DNA of 64,000 nt from the NCBI GenBank assembly GCA_963576735.1, contig OY755178.1, forward strand, positions 1,240,001 through 1,304,000, in the 5' to 3' direction. A model generated the notes under the pieces. It was not told the origin of the DNA. It worked only from the letters and a program-made list of their open reading frames with translations, and did not search any database. Position 1 is the stretch's first letter, and every line of letters starts with the position of its first letter. The stretch is from Bedellia somnulentella. Lineage: Eukaryota; Arthropoda; Insecta; Lepidoptera; Bedelliidae. Shown here piece by piece: positions 10,068 through 20,094 of this stretch. The position numbers and the translations under genes are program-made.

Positions 10068-11658
10068 TATTGGAATACAATTTGGACACCGCTGCTTTGA
10101 CTAAAACGCGCAATATCATATTTTCTTATCTATTCACACTCAAGTAATTGCTTTTTTTATATTATGAGAGGTGACTAAATGATCCAAGAGATGTGAGGAT
10201 CAAATGTGCCATTTTGTTTTGGCACCTATCTCATATGTGATACAATCTAGTGCACGTGATATATCATTCACACTTTTCTGGTGATATTTTTTTACCAACC
10301 TGCCAAATTCATAGATTTTTCTGTTTTAACAAAATACCTCCTGACGTTTGAATGGAAAAGATGTGGTGACTCCAAATTATCGTTTGACGAAAATGTATGA
10401 GATATTTCACAGCAATATGTCACAGTTGAGTTGACAAAGTTTATACGATTTACCGATCATTTACTCTTTAGTACTTTGATAAAACTATTTATTACTTAGA
10501 ATTTACATGACATTTATCAATCGAAGTTCAATTAGACATGTAAGAAGTAAGAATTTAATTAAGTAATAAGATCAATTTATATTGTCCTATGAAACACTTT
10601 TACAGTTTGTTAATTATAATATTTGTAAATACTATTAAACGTGCTTTGGCAACTGTGAGATTGGCGTGTTTAGGCTTGGGTTCGATTTACCAGAAATTTC
10701 TACAATTATATGGAATTGTTAAAAGAAATGAACGTTTCTTAAGTGACTTCATTAATTTTATTTTATACGGGATTTTGTTTTTTTTTTAAACTTTTTCATA
10801 TTGACTCCTGTTATATGACTTATTAATGAAAAAAAACGTATACATACGTTCATAGATTATTTCTTTTTCTATATAAAGTTAATGAGCCCCATTTCACCGT
10901 TACTACAACAATTAAACTCTGTTCCATGATTTCTTTACTCTGAGTACAATTACTAACTATGTGCGATGAAAGGTTTAAAAAATGAAGCTCTCTTTTGTAA
11001 GAAATGACAATTGTATGTGTCGTGCTTCCAGAACAGTGGCTCATTTGACGAAAGGGAAGTGTCCTGTTGCATTTCGTTTCACTTTGGCAACTTTTTTTAT
11101 CTTTTATCTATTAAACGTATGAATGTGACTGACTGTGAATTTGTTTGTAAGATTTCGATATTTTTGTAATGTCGTGTGTTTTGACGAGTTTATAACAATT
11201 GTATGATATTTATAACGGCTTGTAGTTTTCTAGTCAATTACGCAATAAGTATTACAACGACATTAAAGAGGTTTTATTTTCATCTCGTGTTTTCTTATTT
11301 CCCAATCCATTCAGCGATTGTCGCCGGTGGGTGGTGTTTGGGTGAATAGGGGTACAGTCGACCAAACACGAAGCGAGACAATGTCCAGAAGTGACAGTTG
11401 ATGGCGATGACAAATATGAAGCTTGGTGTGTGCACTATTGTAACTGAAATCATGCGGAACGGACCCCGCCCTCAAAAAAGGTTGTGGGCATAGGCGCCTA
11501 AAAATCTCTTGGCCATAATGATTAGTATCATCATATCAGCTTTAGCCTTAATAGACCACAAAAGTCTGAGGTCGTAGTTCAATTAGGGTTGTGGGCCCAT
11601 CTTGCCCATATGGCGGGATTTGCCCTTGAGCACTGGCTAAATAGTAATTAACTACATC
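10068..11658 (+). other. TMEM94 3' UTR and intergenic DNA
   Basis: No coding region was recognised. Possible polyadenylation signals exist (for example attaaa near 11262) but cannot be ranked. Short open frames look random. Confidence 0.4.
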
Positions 11659-11667
11659 ATCAGTGAC

Positions 11668-11915
11668 TGCTGTGTAGTGTCGGCTTAGAATAGCACTACC
11701 CCATTTCGTGGGGTGTACGTAAAAGGGCGACTAACGGTAGTGGGGCTTTTAAGGGATTTTTGGGCGATGCGGTTGGAGACCCATCACCAACAACCTTTAT
11801 TTTACCATCTTTTCCCCACTTAACTTTCCAAAAGTGGCTGTGGAATTTCAAATTCCTTAGCTCTGGCTACCCCTACTAGGGATTTATAGCCGTGAGTATA
11901 TATACGTATGTATGT
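11668..11915 (+). mobile_element. CATA-tailed SINE-like element, copy 2
   Basis: Full-length, from tgctgtgtagtgtcgg to the (TATG) tail. It is flanked by a perfect 9-bp duplication ATCAGTGAC at 11659-11667 and 11916-11924, which fixes both ends. Confidence 0.9.
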
Positions 11916-12179
11916 ATCAGTGACACATGCTATGTATGCTATATTCCTGGTTTTATTGTTAGGACTCTTTCCGACTTGCCGGGGCGGCCCTCAGCTGGCC
12001 GGCACACATATCGTCACGGTGACGCTGCTCAGACCGCGGGGCCAGCAGCAATCAATCCTTTCGAAAAGAGAACAATCAAGCCTTCTGTAATGCGCTCTTT
12101 GAGAGTACGCAATGTCGTATTTGCTTTGATATGTTAATACTTTATTACTTGTTTAAAGTTTATTCATCATCAAAAACCT

Positions 12180-12935
12180 CTTATATAGTATGCTGATGAT
12201 CAAGTGTTACTTGCATCTTCGGTTGAAGAGTTGCAAGAGATGATGAATTTTGCATGTGCGTCATTTGGAAGAAAGGGAATGAGGGTGAAGCGTACTAAAC
12301 AGAGCGCTACTAATTATACATCTAGCACGCAAATAAACAGATTCGTTGTTCCGCAGGGAAGCATATTAGGACCGTTATTATTTTTAATGTATATAAATGA
12401 CTTACCGGAAATAACCGAACCGAGCAGATGACATTTCAGTTACAATTAGCTTTAAGAATGACATTAATATTGAACTTGACATTAACTATACTATTAATTC
12501 AATTTTGAAATGAATGAAAAATAATAAATTTACATATTAATCTGGACAAAACATGTTGTATAAGATTTTTCAACAGACTTCGACCTAAGCCAGAGCTAAA
12601 AATATTTTGCGAAGGTGCCAAAGTCCCAGGAAAAAACAGTGCCAACTTTTTAGGTATTATTTTTGATAATAATCTATCCTGGAAAGATCAAATAGATAAA
12701 CTAATGGTAAAATTAAATCGTTTTGTCTTCGCTCTTTATAGATTGTCAGTAACCGTTAACCAAAGCACAGCACTGCTGGCATACCATGGATATGTAGCGT
12801 CATTGTTAAGATATGGTATTATTATTTGGGGCTACTCTATACATATTCCTAAACTATTTATTGTACAAAAGAAATTTATAAGAACCTATGTAGGATTTAT
12901 CCTTAGGATTCTTTTCGCCCTTGATTCAAAGAATT
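12180..12935 (+). mobile_element. Fragments of two LINEs joined
   Basis: 12186-12320 reads YADDQVLLASSVEELQEMMN, an RTE-type RT catalytic strand. From about 12345 the text changes to a jockey-like PQGSILGPLLFLMYINDLP and later LNRFVFALYRLSV and SLLRYGIIIWGYS. Several frame breaks are present and all pieces are non-functional. The jockey-like copy resumes at 13340. Confidence 0.7.
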
Positions 12936-13004
12936 AAAAGTATTGACCCTCACCTGCCTCTATATTTATGAAGCTTGTTTATTTGTAACATAAAATAAAA
13001 ACGT

Positions 13005-13335
13005 TCACGCCGTTTATTCCCGAAGGGGTTGGCAGAGGTACCAATACTCCTGAACTCACATGGCAACTATACATCTAGGCAACCGTGATAGCCCAGTGGG
13101 TAGAACACTCGCTTATCGTGCAAGCGACTAGTGTTCAAATCCTGGGTCGGGCCTGTTTGTCTTTTCTAAAAGACATATGTGTGGTTAATTTATCATGGTT
13201 GCTAACGGTGAGGGAAAACATCGTGAGGAAACCCACATGGCTGAGTTGTACTTAGTCATGTGACAGTGTATTCGTACAAAACGGCGAAAGGCCTGCCCCC
13301 TATCACGTGAATACACTGTCTAAGCAAAACGTGGG
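13005..13335. repeat. tRNA-derived SINE (family B), two pieces in opposite orientation
   Basis: 13005-13078 is the inverted tail (gttcacgccgtttattcccg, ggggttggcagaggta). 13080-13335 is a plus-strand head and body: tgatagcccagtgggtagaa (A box), gtgttcaaatcctgg (B box), gtgaggaaacccacatgg and acaaaacggcgaaagg. The intact order in one direction is seen at 45804-46140. The copy interrupts the jockey-like LINE. Confidence 0.75.
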
Positions 13336-13690
13336 TACCTTTCTCTGGAAACTAGATGGCACTTGTTTATTTGTGAGACAAAATAATGATCTTTTTGCAT
13401 GTTACCCCAGTAATACTAGACAACATTCATTGGATCCATTTAAACTTATAGTTCCAACCGCGGGTACTGCTTTGGGAAAACAAATGTAATGATAGCTAGG
13501 ATCTATAATAAGATACCAAGAGAATTTAAAACTCTAATACTGAATATACCGATACGTGACCTAAAAAAATGGCTGATAGAAAAATGATTTTATGAACTTG
13601 ATGTTTTAATTTCTGTATAATATTAATACAATTTGAAACGGCTGTTTGAGTTAAATAAATGTACTAATAAATTTATTGCCAATTTTTTTA
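13336..13690 (+). mobile_element. Jockey-like LINE 3' piece
   Basis: Continuation of the LINE interrupted by the SINE. The reading TCLFVRQNNDLFACYPSN, then RQHSLDPFK, resembles jockey C-terminal regions, followed by an AT-rich 3' tail. Confidence 0.55.
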
Positions 13691-13732
13691 ATGTAAATAT
13701 TTGCATGCTAGCATACATAGTTACGATTATAA

Positions 13733-14224
13733 TGTTACGACATCTGTTCGCAAGTAGGAGATAGGATTTGCCACTACTAGATTATAACAGATGGCGTTAC
13801 TAGTATTTTAATAAGTAAAAAAGGGAATTACTAGATGTTTCTCGAATATCGACTTTTCGAGAATGTGGTACTAGAACTTTCTGTAATATTCGCGTATTTG
13901 AGATTTGGCATATATAAAGAGCGACGCGTGCTACGGAGTATTCGAGTGCGAAGAACTAAAGCGAGAACAAGCGAAATACTAGAGCGAAGAAATTAAATAC
14001 GACAGTGCAGTGATATACGGATTACGGAAATAAGCTTAACGGTGTGGACAGTGTTACTATAACGGAGTAAATTAGTGTTGTTAATTAGTGCGAGTATCGA
14101 TAGTTAATTATCGATAGTGTTTGTTGTGTTGTGTAAAGTGCGTTATTGGTCAATAAATATAATTACACCTTATTGCACGAAAGTGTGACTGGTATTTATC
14201 AAATTAAGAACCCGGTACGTAACA
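13733..14224 (+). repeat. 5' LTR of gypsy element
   Basis: The LTR begins TGTTACG and ends CGTAACA, a 7-bp inverted terminus, and is followed two bases later by the primer binding site. Inside are a TATA box (TATATAAAG at 13911) and an AATAAA at 14152, in the expected order. Length is 492 bases. Confidence 0.85.
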
Positions 14225-14226
14225 AT

Positions 14227-14244
14227 TGGTGTCAGAAGTGGGAT
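14227..14244 (+). promoter_or_regulatory. Primer binding site complementary to tRNA-Leu
   Basis: TGGTGTCAGAAGTGGGAT is complementary to a tRNA 3' end ATCCCACTTCTGACA plus CCA, which I recognise as the Leu(CAA)-type acceptor stem of animals. It would prime minus-strand DNA synthesis. Confidence 0.75.
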
Positions 14245-14250
14245 TTGAAG

Positions 14251-15492
14251 ATGCAAGTTATGCCGAAGGAAGACGGAAGAGAGGGTGTGAAGACACGCGC
14301 TCAGAAAGCCGCAGAGGGTGAACAGCTGTCGGAAATGAGGTCATCGGTCACGAACCCTCGGAGTGACATTCCAGAGGAGACGTCCGCGGTGACTAACGCG
14401 CCGTCTACATCAACGGCGCCGGCGGCCGCAACTAATACTGACTTGGCGATGATAGTTGAAATGTTTCAAAGCATGCGTGAAGCACAACAAAGCATACAGG
14501 ATGTTGTGAAAAACATACATTCGGAGGTACAGGGTGTTGTGAAACAAGAAGTTCGTGAGTTGCGCGAGGAACAGCAAACTAAGTTCTCACAAGTTCTCAC
14601 TGCGGTCAATGAAGTCAGTGGTCGGGTGGTTACTGTGGAAAAAGACGTAGAGCAGATGAAGGAGCAGGTAACCACTATTGAGAAAGATATGGATGACATG
14701 AAGACCGACTTCCGCGGAATGGAGAAAAGGGTTCTGCAGCTTGAATCACGACCGGTCAAGGTTGTCTCCGGTGAGAATGTAGTAGCTGTCCATGGTCCTC
14801 GTGTGAAGGTTCCTCCCTACGACGGAACAACATCCTGGTCGGCGTATAGACATCAGTTCCAGACTGTTGCGGCTGCCAATGGTTGGACTGATGAACAGTG
14901 TTTGACTGCACTGACGGTGGCGCTCCGAGGTCAAGCACTGTCAGTAATAGAGGCGCTGCCGACTCCGAGTGGTGGTTTCAAGGACCTGCTGGATGCGTTG
15001 GAGTCTCGCTATGGAGAGCGACACCTGGAGCACGTGTTCCGCGCTCAGCTGCGTGATAGGGTCCAGCGTTCCGGAGAGGGACTTCAGCAGTGGGCCCTTG
15101 AAATCGAGAAGCTCGTCCGCAAGGCCTATCCCAGTGTAGATCCGAAGACGGTGGAAATGAACCTGGTGCAAGCATTCGTCGACGGCATCAGAGATATCGA
15201 AGTGAGAACAGCGGTGAGACTTCAACACCACACGTCTCTCAAGGATGCCTTGGCGAACGCTCTAGCAGTTGAAGCTTGCCGCCAGGATACGCGCCAAACT
15301 CATCGACTTCGTGAGATTGCGGAAGCAAATGAGGACGTCAAGGTCATTAAAGCACCCGTCGGAAGGAGTACTGGACCGATTTGTTATGGCTGCGGGAAAA
15401 GGGTTCATTTGAGATTAAGTTGCCCGCTGAGGAAGGAAGAAAAGAGGCAGGCAGAGGCTCCTGCCGCAAACGTCCAGGGAAACGAGCATTAG
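14251..15492 (+). CDS. Gag polyprotein of gypsy element
   Basis: 413 codons from the first ATG after the primer binding site. The frame is open upstream into the LTR, but that part precedes the RNA primer site and is not used. The order is: a disordered Ala/Thr/Pro-rich part, a coiled coil of KDVEQMKEQVTTIEKDM type, a capsid-like domain (KVPPYDGTTSWSAYRHQF through VRTAVRLQ) and one zinc knuckle, CYGCGKRVHLRLSC (C-x2-C-x4-H-x4-C). Gag would assemble particles and bind the RNA. It overlaps pro-pol, which lies in the -1 frame. A G GGA AAC heptamer at 15477-15483 lies two codons before the stop. Confidence 0.85.
   Translation: MQVMPKEDGREGVKTRAQKAAEGEQLSEMRSSVTNPRSDIPEETSAVTNAPSTSTAPAAATNTDLAMIVEMFQSMREAQQSIQDVVKNIHSEVQGVVKQEVRELREEQQTKFSQVLTAVNEVSGRVVTVEKDVEQMKEQVTTIEKDMDDMKTDFRGMEKRVLQLESRPVKVVSGENVVAVHGPRVKVPPYDGTTSWSAYRHQFQTVAAANGWTDEQCLTALTVALRGQALSVIEALPTPSGGFKDLLDALESRYGERHLEHVFRAQLRDRVQRSGEGLQQWALEIEKLVRKAYPSVDPKTVEMNLVQAFVDGIRDIEVRTAVRLQHHTSLKDALANALAVEACRQDTRQTHRLREIAEANEDVKVIKAPVGRSTGPICYGCGKRVHLRLSCPLRKEEKRQAEAPAANVQGNEH
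15477..15483 (+). promoter_or_regulatory. Gag-pol -1 frameshift site, G GGA AAC
   Basis: In the Gag register the codons are CAG GGA AAC GAG CAT TAG, so the heptamer is correctly phased X XXY YYZ. The pol frame is the -1 frame and is open through this point, continuing into the protease. Confidence 0.65.
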
Positions 15493-15812
15493 CCAGGACC
15501 GGGGGGCAGGTGCTGGCTAGAGAGGAGAAAGCCCCGACAATGACCATCTCACAAGCCTGTAACGGGAACAGTTTGGTGATATTGGGCTGTGTCAATGATC
15601 AAGACTGTAAGATGACCCTTGATACTGGAGCGTCTAGAACGGTGATCAATCCGGCACTGGTGAAAGCAGCGAATATCAAGTATAGCAGAGATACTAAGTG
15701 TCGGCTACTCTCCGCCTCTGGCAAGCGAATACCTGTCCTTGGTGAACTCTCAGTCAGGATGATGGTTGGCGAGACGTCGTATACTCATCAAGTCGTCGTA
15801 TACTCATCAAGT
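15484..15812 (+). pseudogene. Gypsy protease, N-terminal part, split by LINE
   Basis: The -1 frame encodes a retropepsin with the active-site motif LDTGASRTVI, then a strand ending SYTHQVVV. The fold resumes 2.9 kb later with AEIMDECILGLDF at 18675. A 19-base direct repeat (15775-15793 and 15794-15812) sits just before the LINE sequence. Confidence 0.8.
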
Positions 15813-15821
15813 CACGCCAAA

Positions 15822-18019
15822 TCCAATAAGTCACCAAAAGACATGATATTGAGGATCACGTATACAAGATACAGGAATTTTTGTCATAAAATACTAAAAA
15901 AGGTAAAATTCAATTATGAAAGAAATGAATTAGGTATGGCGAAAAATAACAACAAAAAAACATGGGAAATCATACGGAGATCAACCAACACAAAGAAACC
16001 CAAAAGTCAAGCATCTGAATTAATTAATCCAGAAAAACCTTCGGAATCACTGGATTCCGTAAATAAATTCTTTGCGGATGTCGGACCGAAACTCGCAAAA
16101 GTTTTTGATACAACAAATCACCATACATCGATTAATTCATCAAAAAAACAGACAGTGAGTTCCTTAGTTTTATTAAGTACAGATGAGTGCGAAATCGATA
16201 ATCTTATAAAAACTCTTAAATCACATTGCTCCGTAGGCTGGGATAATATCTCGAATATAATAATAAAACATTGTAAGAGTATACTTGTACCCCCTCTTAC
16301 ACACATCTTTAACCAGTGCCTGATGCTGGGTATCTTCCCTAGGACCCTAAAAAAGTCGTTGATCCATCCTATACACAAATCTGGCAGTAGGGACTGTGTT
16401 AACAATTACAGACCTATATCAATACTGCCATCTCTTTCAAAATTGTTGGAAAAAATCATCAATTCAAGACTTATTGATTACCTTGAATCCAATAAATTGA
16501 TATCGGTCAATCAATATGGTTTTCGAAGAGGTAGATCGGCACAAGATGCCGTTCATGACCTGACAGACCACATAATTCAAAACCTTGATAGCAACAAAAA
16601 AACTATTGGCGTATTCATTGACCTAGCAAAAGCCTTCGATACGGTCTCTATTCCCATTCTCCTCAATAAGTTAGAAGAATTGGGTGTTAGAGGTATTCAA
16701 CTAGAGCTCTTTAAAGATTACCTCTCTGAAAGAACACAATGCGTTAAAATTAATGGGTATACTAGTAATGACCAACGGGTAACCTACGGAGTCCCACAGG
16801 GAAGTATATTGGGACCTGTCTTATTCTTGATATATATAAACGACCTGCTGATGACAGGGACGACTAAGGGTAAAATCTTTTGTTATGCAGATGATACTGC
16901 TCTGGTTTTCTCTAGTGACACTTGGGAGGAGGTATTTCGCATTGCCCAGGAAGAGCTGAATACAATTTGTCTGTGGTTTCGGAATAACTGCCTTACTCTA
17001 AACTCAGATAAAACGCAGTACTTAACATTCACGATGCGTAAAAACTCTCAACCAACTTATTTATTCAACCTGACTGCACATACTTGTGATACAATAATGG
17101 GAAAATCCAATCACAAATGCTCCTGTACTGTCTTATCTAGAGTTAATCACATTAAATATCTAGGTGTCGTGCTTGACAATAATCTCAACTTTAAAGAGCA
17201 CATAAATCTGACGACAACCAGGATTCGTAAATTAATATTCGTTTTCGCATATCTACGGCACATAGCGGACCAAGAACTTATAAAAAATATATACATCTCG
17301 CTCTGTCAGTCGATAATTGTCTACGGAATTTGTACTTGGGGTGGAGTACCTGCAAACACCTTGATCTCCTTAGAAAGATCACAAAGAGCAATTCTGAAAG
17401 TAGCAAACTTTTGTCCTAAATTATACTCCACCAAAACTCTTTACAGCGAATGCAATGTTCTGACGGTAAGACAATTGTACATTTATAATATCATCTTGAA
17501 ACAACATGCAAACACTGTCTTTGACCCAGATAAAACTCTACAAAGGAGAAGCAAAGACATAATACCTAGGAATTTTACCTTTAAATATGCCTTCAGTCAT
17601 CAATTTTACTGTTTCTTAGCACCTTTTTTATATAACACATACATACATACATATACTCACGCCTAAAAATTCCTTAACGGGGTAGCCAGAGCTTTGGAAT
17701 GAGAAAATTCCTCAGCCACTTTTGGAAGTTGATTGGGGAAAAGATGGTATTAATAAATAATGTTTTTGGTGACGGGTCTCCAACCACATCGCCCAAAAAT
17801 TACTTAAGAAGCCCCTATACCCTTACTCGCCTCTTACGATCACCCACGGGTAGAAATGGGGTAGTGTTATTCTAAGCCGACACTACACGGCATAATAAAA
17901 TTAATAAACAAATTGACATTTACCCTCTCAACATTTATGAATGTAAAAAAATATTATTTGATTGGTTGCAAAAACATGATTACAAAGAGACTGAGTTTTT
18001 ACTTAAAACATTAGTCTAA
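15822..18019 (+). pseudogene. LINE reverse transcriptase ORF, split by SINE-like element
   Basis: About 640 codons of ORF2 remain, missing the endonuclease and the start. The RT would copy LINE RNA at the nicked target. The RT motifs are complete, including the catalytic YADD. The only break after the 5' truncation is the 256-base insertion at 17636-17891; removing it and one ATAA duplicate restores the frame. Confidence 0.85.
17636..17891 (-). mobile_element. CATA-tailed SINE-like element, copy 3 (nested)
   Basis: Inverted copy inside the LINE ORF, from cacatacatacat to ctacacggc. A 4-bp duplication ATAA (17632-17635 and 17892-17895) is supported by the reading frame of the interrupted ORF on both sides. 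Confidence 0.85.
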
Positions 18020-18671
18020 CTCAATTTAATGACATTACTTTATTTAATTATTTTATTTCACTATAATCCTAATTTTAATATTTTTACTACATTTGATTTA
18101 ATACCTAACTTAATTCTATGCCTTAATATAATTGTAATTTTATGTACACACTAAATTATAATAATTAAATTAGTACATAAATTTATTATTCAGTGACATT
18201 ATCTGCCTTACTTATATTTAGAGTCTATTAGATTTTTTACTGTGCCCCGGAATATATATTATAAATATTACACAACATAACACACCCTCTCTATACACAC
18301 ATTCACTCAAACACATTAACACAGAGAGGAACACAACATCACACTACATCAATAGACGAGAGTCAAATTAGTGTTATATTTTAATTGGATTAAAGAGTCA
18401 CTCTAATTAAAGAGTCACTCAAATTGTTATAATTGGCAGTTCTACTTATATAAATAATAATTGTAAATGTTTTAATATTTTTATATTTTTAACCTTTTTT
18501 TAATGTATAAATTCCAATCCATTAGATTCATAGAAACCAAGAGCTGTAAGTAAAGTACTGTAACCTGAGATACGGGCGATGAGCCTAGTTCGGGTGCAGT
18601 CGACACCAAATAATGTAAACTCTTTTTATGAATAAATTACTATTACTACTATTAAAAAAAAAAAAAAAATT

Positions 18672-20094
18672 GTGGCTGAGATAATGGATGAATGCATACT
18701 AGGACTGGACTTCATGAAGAAATATAACTGCCGGATTGACATAACGAGAGGAATTTTCAAGTGTGGCCAGGAAGAAATCTTTATACTGGGTGGTCCCGTC
18801 GGTGAAGTGACATGCTTGAAAACCATCAATATTCCTGCGCGTTCTCAGAAGTTGGTTCCGGTGATGTTACCTGTAGACAGCGAGAAGAAGAGGCATCGTT
18901 GTGTGTTGATTGAAGAGACAGGGAAGAACGGGCCAAGGAAATTTCTGACAGCAAGAACTTTGGTTACAAGCAACAAGACGGCAATAGTGAAGGTAGTCAA
19001 CCTTGACCAAGAAGATGTACAGCTGAAGCGGGGTGAAGTAGTTGGTCAGTGTGAAGAAGTAGTCTGGATGAGGAGCTGTCATTCTCCAAATGGGAAAGTC
19101 AAAGTGAAAGTCGATAATTCAACTGTAACTGACTTGTTAAGTGAGATCCAGGATGACTTATCTTACTTGGAGAGGATCAAGGTTAAACAGTTGCTGGTGA
19201 AATATGCTGACATCTTCTCAAATGCAGAAGGGGACTTAGGCAGAACATCTTTAGTGCAACACAGAATTGATACAGGGGACGAAAGACCTATTAGACAGAG
19301 AGCAAGGAGAATCCCAATCGCTAAGGAGAAAGAAATTGAAGAATTGCTCGAAGACATGAAAAAGAAGAAGGTCATTAGTCCGTCCTCCAGTCCGTGGTGT
19401 TCTCCAGTGGTTCTTGTTAAGAAGAAAAATGGAAGCACACGGTTTTGTGTTGACTACAGGCAACTGAACAACGTGACAAAGAAGGACAGCTATCCTTTGC
19501 CAAGAATAGATGACACTCTGGATACTTTGAGTGGCATGAAGTGGTTTTCAACCCTGGACTGCAAGTCAGGCTACTGGCAGGTGGAAATACATCCGACTGA
19601 TAAAGAGAAGACTGCGTTTTCAACTGGAAGGGGTTTGTGGCAGTTTAACGTCATGCCTTTCGGTCTCTGCAACGCGCCAGCTACTTTTGAAAGGCTTATG
19701 GAGTGTGCGTTGGCGGGATTGGTTGGCGAGGCTTGCCTGGTGTACCTCGACGACGTGGTCATAATAGGCAAAAGCTTCCAAGACCATCTCAAGAACCTGG
19801 AACAAGTCTTTCAGAAAATTCGTGGAGCAAACCTGAAACTGAATCCGAAGAAGTGCCGGCTGTTTAGAACTTCAGTGAACTATTTAGGACACGTAATCAG
19901 CCGAGAAGGAATTCAGACGGATCCGGAAAAGGTGGAAGCTGTGCAGAAATGGCCGACGCCAAAGGACAAAACAGACGTGCGAGCTTTTCTCGGCCTTTGC
20001 TCGTACTATCGACGTTTTGTAAAAGGGTTTTCTGAGATCGCCAAACCATTGCATCGGTTGACTTTGGTCAGTTTTATCCAATTCGTGTGGAAGT
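18672..20094 (+). pseudogene. Gypsy Pol: end of protease and reverse transcriptase
   Basis: Begins with the protease end ECILGLDFM. The linker and a complete RT follow: the RID..DERPIRQRARR entry, SPWCSPVVLVKKKNGS, CVDYRQLN, PFGLCNAPATFERLM and the catalytic YLDDVVI, through FLGLCSYYRRFVKGF and AKPLHRLT. The last residues fade into an FVW motif where the next LINE starts, so RNase H and integrase are lost. It would be made only as part of a Gag-Pol fusion. Position 18672 is not a real start. Confidence 0.85.

Larger units (their letters stand above)
15813..18669 (+). mobile_element. Jockey/CR1-type LINE inserted in gypsy protease
   Basis: A 5'-truncated LINE in the same orientation, ending in 16 A at 18654-18669. 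The RT ORF is intact from the junction to 17635 (NYRPISILPSLSKLLEK, QYGFRRGRSAQDAV, DLAKAFDTV, GVPQGSILGP, YADDTALVF). It is then cut by a SINE-like element and resumes at 17896 with NKINKQIDIY to a TAA at 18017. The nearest relative in the window is the minus-strand ORF 27754-29697. 18020-18653 is its AT-rich 3' untranslated region. Confidence 0.9.
13733..20094 (+). mobile_element. Ty3/gypsy LTR retrotransposon, interrupted and 3' truncated
   Basis: The order is 5' LTR, tRNA-Leu-type primer binding site, gag, protease, RT. A LINE at 15813-18669 splits the protease, and the element stops in the region after RT, where an I-type LINE begins. RNase H, integrase and the 3' LTR are missing. Gag and pol are otherwise well preserved, so insertion and breakage are fairly recent on the scale of this window. 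Confidence 0.9.

Noticed and set aside
14146..14250. Upstream extension of the gypsy Gag ORF
   Set aside because: This part lies in the LTR and primer binding site; the first ATG after it is at 14251.
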